Assembly: GCA_000433755.1 (NCBI GenBank)
Contig: FR891254.1
Span: forward strand, 1 to 10,684
DNA length: 10,684 bases
Direction: 5' to 3'
Source: Clostridium sp. CAG:465
Lineage (GTDB): Bacteria > Bacillota > Clostridia > TANB77 > CAG-465
Below the pieces are notes generated by a model. The model was not told the origin of the DNA and made no database searches. It saw only the letters and a list, made by a program, of their open reading frames with translations. Below are positions 6,410 to 10,684 of the stretch, piece by piece (positions within the stretch are counted from its first letter, which is position 1; the number at the start of each line of letters is the position of its first letter). The position numbers and the translations under genes are program-made.

Positions 6410-8142
6410 TATTTTACCTCCTCTAATAGTTCTTCATGTTTATTTGTTACATAACTTACTAAATCTTTTAAATCAACAATGTTAGCCTCAGCCTCAGAAG
6501 AAATTTTTACTTCAGCTTTTTTATTTTCTAAGTTACGAGGACTTATTACTACTCTAATCGGTGCCCCTATTAGATCTGAGTCTTTAAATTTAACTCCTGC
6601 ACTCTTTTTTCTATCATCTAGTAAAACGTCAAATCCTTTTTCTTTTAAAGTAGAATATAACTTATCACTCTCTACTTTTACTTCTTCATTTTTAGTATAG
6701 TCAATTGGACAAATATGAATATCAAATGGTGCAATACTTGCAGGCCAATTTACAGCACTTTCTGTTCCTCTTTTTTCTAGAACTGAAGCCATTAAACGCC
6801 CAACTCCAATTCCATAGCAACCCATTATTGGATTGTTAATTTTTTCATTTTCATCTGCATATGTCATTTGCATCATTTTTGTATATTTTGTTCCAAGTTT
6901 AAATATATTACCTACTTCAATTCCTTTTTCAATTTTTAAAGACTTTTTGTTACATACAGGACAATAATCATCATCACAAACTTTTGCAACATCAATATAC
7001 TCTACATCACCAATATCTCTTTTAATACTAAGTCCAGTATAGTGATAGTCTACTTCATTTGCACCAAAGACAAGACTTTTTTCATTTTCCAGTGATTTAT
7101 CAAATACAACTATAGCATTTTTTGTTAAATTTTTTGGGCCCACAAATCCATATGTTATATTATCCTCTTTTTCCTCTTTTCTTGGTACTAATTTTTCATC
7201 ATCTACTTTTAAGAAATTACGAAGTTTTGTTTCGTTAACCTCTTTATCAGCACGTATAAACACAACAATAATTTCATTTGTATCAAGTCTTGTATAAATA
7301 ACTGCTTTACCCATTTTTGATATATCAATACCTGTAAACTCATGAAGCGCCTCTATTGTTTTTATTCCTGGAGTATGTATTTTAGTAAGGTTTTCCTCTT
7401 TAGAAGATGAAATATCATATTTACTTGTGTATGCAACTTCCATATTAGCGCTATATCCACAATCCTTACATATTACAATTTTATCTTCCCCAGCATCACA
7501 TAAAAGCATAAATTCATGAGCACCATTTCCACCCATCATACCAGTATCAGATGCTACAGCTACAGTTTCAGGAATACCAACTCTTCTATATATGTTTTCA
7601 TATGCATGATAGAATTTATCATATTCTTCATTTAAGCTTTCTTCTGATGTATGAAAAGAATATGCATCTTTCATTGTAAATTCTCTAACACGGATAAGAC
7701 CTGCACGTGGTCTTGCCTCATCTCTAAATTTAGTTTGAATTTGATAAACACTAAATGGATATTTTTGATAAGACGTTGCCTCATTTAAAAGTGAAAATAC
7801 AGTTGCTTCCTCATGTGTCATTGAAAGTACCATATCAACATCATTTCTATCTTTAAATCTTAAAAGTTCAGAACCAACACTATCATACCTTCCTGACATA
7901 TCCCATAGCTTTTTTGTAGCTACAAGTGGCATAAGTATTTCTTGAGAGTCAATATTATTCATTTCTTCTCTTATTATATTTTCTATTTTAGATGTAACCC
8001 TTTTTGCAAGTGGCAAAAGTGTATAAATTCCACTTGCCATTTGCTTTATATATCCACCCTTTATCAAAAGTCCATGTGATTTTACTAAAGCTTCACTTGG
8101 CCATTCTTTTTTTGTATTTGCTATAAGTTTTGATTGTAACAT
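6409..8142 (-). CDS. proS: Prolyl-tRNA synthetase, bacterial type with editing domain
   Basis: A class II synthetase that joins proline to tRNA(Pro). At 577 aa it matches the bacterial architecture (E. coli about 572). The catalytic core has SMTHEE at 107-112, motif 2 FRDEARPRAG at 139-148 running into REFTMKDAYSFH, and motif 3 GCYGIGVGRL at 441-450. Between motifs 2 and 3 lies the inserted editing domain (about 225-395) that removes Ala from tRNA(Pro). Lys279 falls where the E. coli editing lysine is known, and GANEVDYH ends in His367. Cys225/Cys228 and Cys394/Cys397 bracket the insert and could hold zinc. The anticodon-binding domain occupies about 472-577. AGGAAGGGG overlaps the gatA stop, 12 nt upstream. 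It lies between gatA and gatB, an unusual position. Confidence 0.98.
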   Translation of the reverse strand: MLQSKLIANTKKEWPSEALVKSHGLLIKGGYIKQMASGIYTLLPLAKRVTSKIENIIREEMNNIDSQEILMPLVATKKLWDMSGRYDSVGSELLRFKDRNDVDMVLSMTHEEATVFSLLNEATSYQKYPFSVYQIQTKFRDEARPRAGLIRVREFTMKDAYSFHTSEESLNEEYDKFYHAYENIYRRVGIPETVAVASDTGMMGGNGAHEFMLLCDAGEDKIVICKDCGYSANMEVAYTSKYDISSSKEENLTKIHTPGIKTIEALHEFTGIDISKMGKAVIYTRLDTNEIIVVFIRADKEVNETKLRNFLKVDDEKLVPRKEEKEDNITYGFVGPKNLTKNAIVVFDKSLENEKSLVFGANEVDYHYTGLSIKRDIGDVEYIDVAKVCDDDYCPVCNKKSLKIEKGIEVGNIFKLGTKYTKMMQMTYADENEKINNPIMGCYGIGVGRLMASVLEKRGTESAVNWPASIAPFDIHICPIDYTKNEEVKVESDKLYSTLKEKGFDVLLDDRKKSAGVKFKDSDLIGAPIRVVISPRNLENKKAEVKISSEAEANIVDLKDLVSYVTNKHEELLEEVK

Positions 8143-8154
8143 ATTATCCCCTTC

Positions 8155-9615
8155 CTAAATATTAGGTTTTTTATCATGAAACTGTGTATTTTGCTCATAT
8201 GTATATGCAACTTGAAGCAATTTTTCTTCATCAAATGATTTTGCAATAAATTGTAAACCAATTGGCATATTATTTGATGCAAATCCACCAGGCACAGATA
8301 TTGCTGGTAATCCTGCAATATTTACTGGCACTGTAAATATATCTTCTAAATACATTTCAAGTGGGTTAGTTGAGTGTTCACCCATTTTAAATGATGTATT
8401 AGGTGCTGTAGGTATCATTATTACATCACAACTTTCAAACGCTTTTTTGAAGTCATTTACTATAAGCGTTCTTACTTGTTGTGCACGTTTGTAATATGCA
8501 TCGTAATAGCCTGATGATAATACATATGTACCTAGCATAATTCTTCTTTTTACTTCATCACCAAAACCTTCAGTTCTTGATTTTGTATATAAATCAATTA
8601 AATCAGAAAATTCTTTTGCTCTGTGTCCGTATCTTATTCCATCATATCTTCCAAGATTTGATGATGCTTCAGCTGTAGCTATAATGTAGTATGTTGCAAG
8701 AGAATATTTTGCATATTCAAGTTTTACATTTACAATATTAGCTCCTAAATCTTCTAATGTTTTTATAGATGTATCATATGCTCTTTTTACATCTTCATTT
8801 ATTCCATCATTTACAAAATCTGATGGTACAGCTATATTCATTCCTTTTACACTATTTACTAAAGCTTTTGTATAATCTTTCTTTTCTAAATCAGCAGATG
8901 TAGTATCTTTACTATCATGTCCTGCTATTACATTTAGCATTAAAGCTGCATCCTCAACAGTTTTTGCAAAAGGTCCTATTTGATCTAGAGATGATGCAAA
9001 AGCAATTAATCCATATCTTGATATTAATCCGTAAGTTGGTTTTAAACCTACAACACTACAATATGATGCTGGTTGTCTTATAGATCCACCTGTATCTGAA
9101 CCTAAAGCAGCATAAGCCATATCAGCAGATACTGCTGCAGCACTACCACCACTTGATCCACCTGGTACTCTATTTACATCCCATGGATTAGCAGTCTTTT
9201 TAATGTATGAAGTTTCTGTAGATGATCCCATTGCAAATTCATCCATATTTGTTTTACCAAGCATAATTGCTCCAGCTTCTTTTAGTTTTTCAATAACTGT
9301 TGCATTGTATATTGGTACAAAATTTTCTAACATTCTTGAAGCACATGTAGTTTTAACATTTTCAGTACATATGTTATCTTTTATTGCAATTGGTACTCCA
9401 CCAAGTATACCGATATCTTCTCCATTATCCAATCTTTTTTGAAGTTCTTCAGCTCTTTCATATGCTTGTGTCTTTGTTAAAGTTATATATGCTCCAACTT
9501 TTGGTTCAACTTCTTCAATTCTTTTATATACACTATCTAACACTTCTTTGATAGTTACTTTTTTTTCTTTTATATCACTTGCTATACTACTTAAAGTTTT
9601 ACTATATAGTTCCAT
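8155..9615 (-). CDS. gatA: Asp/Glu-tRNA amidotransferase subunit A
   Basis: GatA is the glutaminase subunit of GatCAB: it releases ammonia from glutamine (or asparagine) and channels it to GatB. At 486 aa it is typical. The amidase signature is complete, with the Ser-Ser-Lys triad at Lys79 (in IAIKDNI), Ser154 (in GGSSGGS 152-158) and Ser178 (in DTGGSIR 174-180). These numbers coincide with those known for Staphylococcus aureus GatA. The LGKTNMDEFAMGSS block at 119-132 is another family hallmark. The gene starts 10 nt after the gatC stop, and its ribosome binding site AGGAGTG overlaps that stop codon. The stop is TAG. The complex implies that this organism makes Gln-tRNA(Gln), and possibly Asn-tRNA(Asn), by the indirect route. 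Confidence 0.98.
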   Translation of the reverse strand: MELYSKTLSSIASDIKEKKVTIKEVLDSVYKRIEEVEPKVGAYITLTKTQAYERAEELQKRLDNGEDIGILGGVPIAIKDNICTENVKTTCASRMLENFVPIYNATVIEKLKEAGAIMLGKTNMDEFAMGSSTETSYIKKTANPWDVNRVPGGSSGGSAAAVSADMAYAALGSDTGGSIRQPASYCSVVGLKPTYGLISRYGLIAFASSLDQIGPFAKTVEDAALMLNVIAGHDSKDTTSADLEKKDYTKALVNSVKGMNIAVPSDFVNDGINEDVKRAYDTSIKTLEDLGANIVNVKLEYAKYSLATYYIIATAEASSNLGRYDGIRYGHRAKEFSDLIDLYTKSRTEGFGDEVKRRIMLGTYVLSSGYYDAYYKRAQQVRTLIVNDFKKAFESCDVIMIPTAPNTSFKMGEHSTNPLEMYLEDIFTVPVNIAGLPAISVPGGFASNNMPIGLQFIAKSFDEEKLLQVAYTYEQNTQFHDKKPNI

Positions 9616-9625
9616 TTTATCACTC

Positions 9626-9913
9626 CTATTCTACAGTTTGAGGTACACTTACACATCCAGCTTCTTTTTCTGGTGCATTTTTTAATATCAATTCTCTATC
9701 ATAAGATTTTTCTACATTATCCTCTCTAAATACATTTTTTATATCCAAAATATGTGCAGTAGGTTTTACTCCCTCTACATCAACTTTTGATAGCTGATTT
9801 GCAAACTCAACTATACTTGATAAATCATTTGTTATTTTATCAAGTTCTTTATCATCAAATTCTAATCTTGATAACTTTGCAAGATGTTTTACCTCTTCTT
9901 TTGAAACACTCAT
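9626..9913 (-). CDS. gatC: Asp/Glu-tRNA amidotransferase subunit C
   Basis: GatC is the small subunit that wraps around GatA and stabilises the GatA-GatB complex. With the start chosen here it has 95 aa, the usual size. The N-terminal helices show the family pattern EEVKHLAKLSRLEF (6-19). The C-terminal half has FREDNVE followed by LILKNAPEKEAGCVSVPQTVE, the familiar 'iL.NAP...... VP.v' ending. The ATG at 9913-9911 is chosen because GGAGGAG lies 5 nt upstream (9919-9925). The in-frame TTG six codons earlier (9931) would put that ribosome binding site inside the coding region. It is the first gene of the operon, with a promoter at 9948-9976. Confidence 0.96.
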   Translation of the reverse strand: MSVSKEEVKHLAKLSRLEFDDKELDKITNDLSSIVEFANQLSKVDVEGVKPTAHILDIKNVFREDNVEKSYDRELILKNAPEKEAGCVSVPQTVE

Positions 9914-9918
9914 TTTAT

Positions 9919-9925
9919 CTCCTCC
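9919..9925 (-). promoter_or_regulatory. Ribosome binding site deciding the gatC start
   Basis: The minus strand reads GGAGGAG, 5 nt before the ATG at 9913. This excludes the longer reading from the TTG at 9931 and gives a 95-aa GatC. Confidence 0.75.
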
Positions 9926-9947
9926 ATTCAATTAAAATTTCCTCTTT

Positions 9948-9976
9948 ATTATACTTTAAATAGATAAATAAGTCAA
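9948..9976 (-). promoter_or_regulatory. Promoter of the gatCA-proS-gatB operon
   Basis: The minus strand reads TTGACT (complement of 9971-9976), 17 bp, then TATAAT (complement of 9948-9953): one mismatch in twelve. The start near 9941 leaves a leader of about 28 nt, too short for a T-box or other riboswitch. No other promoter of similar quality is visible at the gatC/gatA, gatA/proS or proS/gatB junctions, which are only -1 to 12 nt long. Confidence 0.7.
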
Positions 9977-10033
9977 GGTAAAATGCACTGATAGAGCTAA
10001 GTTTATATATTTTTTTGTATGTTAAAATTCGAG

Positions 10034-10071
10034 AAAAAAGAAAAAAGCCGCCATAGATTAAAGCGACCTTT
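10034..10071 (-). terminator. Terminator after the 104-aa unknown gene
   Basis: Arms AAAGCCGC (10044-10051) and GCGACCTTT (10063-10071) form a G/C-rich stem with one bulge and one G-U pair. On the minus strand they are followed by TTTTTTCTTTTTTC. It starts about 10 nt past the stop codon at 10081 and insulates the gat operon promoter downstream. Confidence 0.75.
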
Positions 10072-10080
10072 CTACAAAAT

Positions 10081-10395
10081 TTATTCATTACTTAATTCTT
10101 CAGTTGTTTCTTCTACACTTTCTTCAACTTGAGATTTAGGCATAGACGTACTTCCGAATGAAAATATTTTCTTTTCAGCTCTTGATTTTTCTTCAAATTT
10201 TTTGTTAAATTCTGCTTTTGCATTATCTAAAGTTTCTTGCATTGCAAAAAACATTTCTTCAACATCTTCTTTAGTAAAATCATACGCACTACTTCTTGAC
10301 ATTGGTTCTAATATTTGTATATCATGCATTACTTTATTTACCCTTTTACCTGCATTTTCCATAAATTTCATTCTTTTTTCTTCATTTATTTCCAT
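10081..10395 (-). CDS. Small acidic-tailed protein of unknown function
   Basis: A 104-aa soluble protein with no signal peptide. Residues 4-30 look helical and basic (EEKRMKFMENAGKRVNKVMH), followed by SRSSAYDFTKEDVEEMFFAM (33-52) and a charged helix (53-75). The tail from about 88 is almost all Glu, Ser and Thr. The pattern 'R..kF...a..RvnKv...I..l...S....Y.fT.eDV..mF.a....l..ak..F' recalls small uncharacterised proteins of Clostridia, some on mobile elements. This is recalled from memory and is not a function. The ATG at 10395-10393 is chosen because GGAGGGAG (10403-10410) lies 7 nt upstream. The ATG nine codons earlier (10422) has no ribosome binding site and lies at the predicted transcription start. 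It is a single-gene unit. Confidence 0.8.
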   Translation of the reverse strand: MEINEEKRMKFMENAGKRVNKVMHDIQILEPMSRSSAYDFTKEDVEEMFFAMQETLDNAKAEFNKKFEEKSRAEKKIFSFGSTSMPKSQVEESVEETTEELSNE

Positions 10396-10402
10396 ATCAA
10401 TT

Positions 10403-10410
10403 CTCCCTCC
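10403..10410 (-). promoter_or_regulatory. Ribosome binding site deciding the 104-aa gene start
   Basis: The minus strand reads GGAGGGAG, 7 nt before the ATG at 10395. The upstream in-frame ATG at 10422 is preceded only by A/T-rich sequence with no Shine-Dalgarno match. Confidence 0.7.
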
Positions 10411-10426
10411 AAATTTCGACATATTT

Positions 10427-10455
10427 GTTATATCATAAAGAAAAAATTAAATCAA
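10427..10455 (-). promoter_or_regulatory. Promoter of the 104-aa unknown gene
   Basis: The minus strand reads TTGATT (complement of 10450-10455), 17 bp, then TATAAC (complement of 10427-10432): three mismatches in twelve. The start near 10420 gives a leader of about 25 nt with GGAGGGAG, consistent with translation from 10395. Confidence 0.55.
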
Positions 10456-10533
10456 GAAGAAAAATAAAAAAATTATACTAAATATTTTTTATTATTATTC
10501 TAAATTAAACCTTTCCTTATCCACTTCATAATT

Positions 10534-10562
10534 TTGTAAATAACAATTTTTTTAAATATAAT
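10534..10562 (+). promoter_or_regulatory. Probable promoter of the gene starting at 10653
   Basis: TTGTAA (10534-10539), 17 bp, then TATAAT (10557-10562). The -10 is perfect and the -35 has two mismatches. The start near 10569 would give a leader of about 84 nt. It is divergent from the promoter at 10427-10455. The region is nearly all A/T, so chance matches are common. Confidence 0.45.
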
Positions 10563-10652
10563 ATATCCGTTTTTATTTACTATTGACAAATATTATATAA
10601 TAACTTCACAAGAATACATAAACCTACTATATAATTTAAGAAGGAGCTTTTT

Positions 10653-10684
10653 ATGTTTAATTATTATTTTTCAAAAGGAAAGAA
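10653..10684 (+). CDS. Start of a gene cut by the window end (MFNYYFSKGK...)
   Basis: The ATG at 10653-10655 is preceded by AAGGAG (10641-10646) with 6 nt spacing, and the frame is open to the window end for ten full codons. With a plausible promoter at 10534-10562 this looks like a genuine gene start on the plus strand. Ten residues are too few to recognise a product. Confidence 0.65.
   Translation, partial: MFNYYFSKGK

Noticed and set aside
6479..6700. 73-codon open frame on the plus strand inside proS
   Set aside because: Antisense to the ProRS anticodon-binding domain, and Ser/Leu-rich as expected for a shadow of Lys/Glu codons.
8121..8318. 65-codon open frame on the minus strand across the gatA/proS junction
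   Set aside because: It is in another frame of the conserved GatA C-terminus and the ProRS start. Both real genes are intact, so this is not a coding region.
9203..9442. 79-codon open frame on the plus strand inside gatA
   Set aside because: Antisense to the GatA amidase region, with no supporting signals.
9914..9931. Longer GatC starting at a TTG at 9931
   Set aside because: The extension would encode the GGAGGAG ribosome binding site itself as Gly-Gly. The 95-aa form has normal GatC length and perfect spacing.
10396..10422. Longer N-terminus (nine extra residues) for the 104-aa protein
   Set aside because: The ATG at 10422 has no Shine-Dalgarno and lies at the predicted transcription start, while the ATG at 10395 has GGAGGGAG at 7 nt.
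10202..10438. 78-codon open frame on the plus strand over the 104-aa gene
   Set aside because: The minus-strand gene has a promoter, ribosome binding site and terminator. The opposite frame has none and looks like a shadow.
10583..10601. TTGACA at 10583-10588 with TATAAT at 10596-10601 as a promoter
   Set aside because: The spacer is only 7 bp, far too short. No acceptable -10 lies 16-18 bp downstream of this TTGACA.
1..10684. Reassigned TGA (Trp) code, because none of the ten complete genes ends in TGA
   Set aside because: The long ORFs contain no in-frame TGA and use TGG for Trp. Seven TAA and three TAG stops are unremarkable at this base composition.
1..10684. CRISPR array, tRNA, rRNA, insertion sequence or prophage genes
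   Set aside because: No regularly spaced repeats, cloverleaf sequence, transposase or integrase motifs, or terminal inverted repeats were seen in either strand. Intergenic regions are short and explained by promoters and terminators.

Overview
The window is very AT-rich (GC under about 30% by eye). It has strong Shine-Dalgarno sequences (GGAGG, AGGAGG), consensus TTGACA-17-TATAAT promoters and compact U-tailed terminators, all typical of a low-GC Gram-positive (Bacillota). The indirect glutamine pathway (GatCAB), a membrane-anchored sortase and a DUF4358-type protein suggest an anaerobic Clostridia-like lineage. This placement is an inference; there is no rRNA here. The standard genetic code fits, because the long ORFs stay open with TGA read as stop and Trp is encoded by TGG.

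Layout: (1) 1-131 holds the first two codons of a minus-strand gene, its Shine-Dalgarno and a consensus promoter. (2) 132-722 (-) is a membrane-anchored sortase. It is divergent from 952-1512 (+), an unrecognised multi-pass membrane protein whose consensus promoter carries a perfect 16-bp palindrome in its spacer. (3) A bidirectional terminator separates that gene from recG at 1574-3640 (-). (4) 3756-4310 (-) is a small helical protein with degenerate ankyrin-like repeats and its own consensus promoter and terminator. (5) 4458-9913 (-) is a five-gene operon read in the order gatC, gatA, proS, gatB, DUF4358-like membrane protein, with gaps of 10, 12, -1 and 17 nt, one promoter at the head and one terminator at the tail. 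(6) 10081-10395 (-) is a small acidic-tailed protein of unknown function. (7) 10653 onward (+) is the first ten or so codons of another gene.

How the genes work together: GatC, GatA and GatB form the amidotransferase that converts Glu-tRNA(Gln), and possibly Asp-tRNA(Asn), to the amide form. ProS charges tRNA(Pro). All are aminoacyl-tRNA supply functions transcribed together, and proS is inserted between gatA and gatB with translational coupling to gatB. The surrounding genes are separate, mostly single-gene transcription units. I found no transposase, integrase, CRISPR array, tRNA or rRNA. Most of the window is ordinary chromosomal housekeeping. The least explained parts are the palindromic promoter with its orphan membrane protein, the unusual gatCA-proS-gatB-DUF4358 order, and the small unknown proteins.
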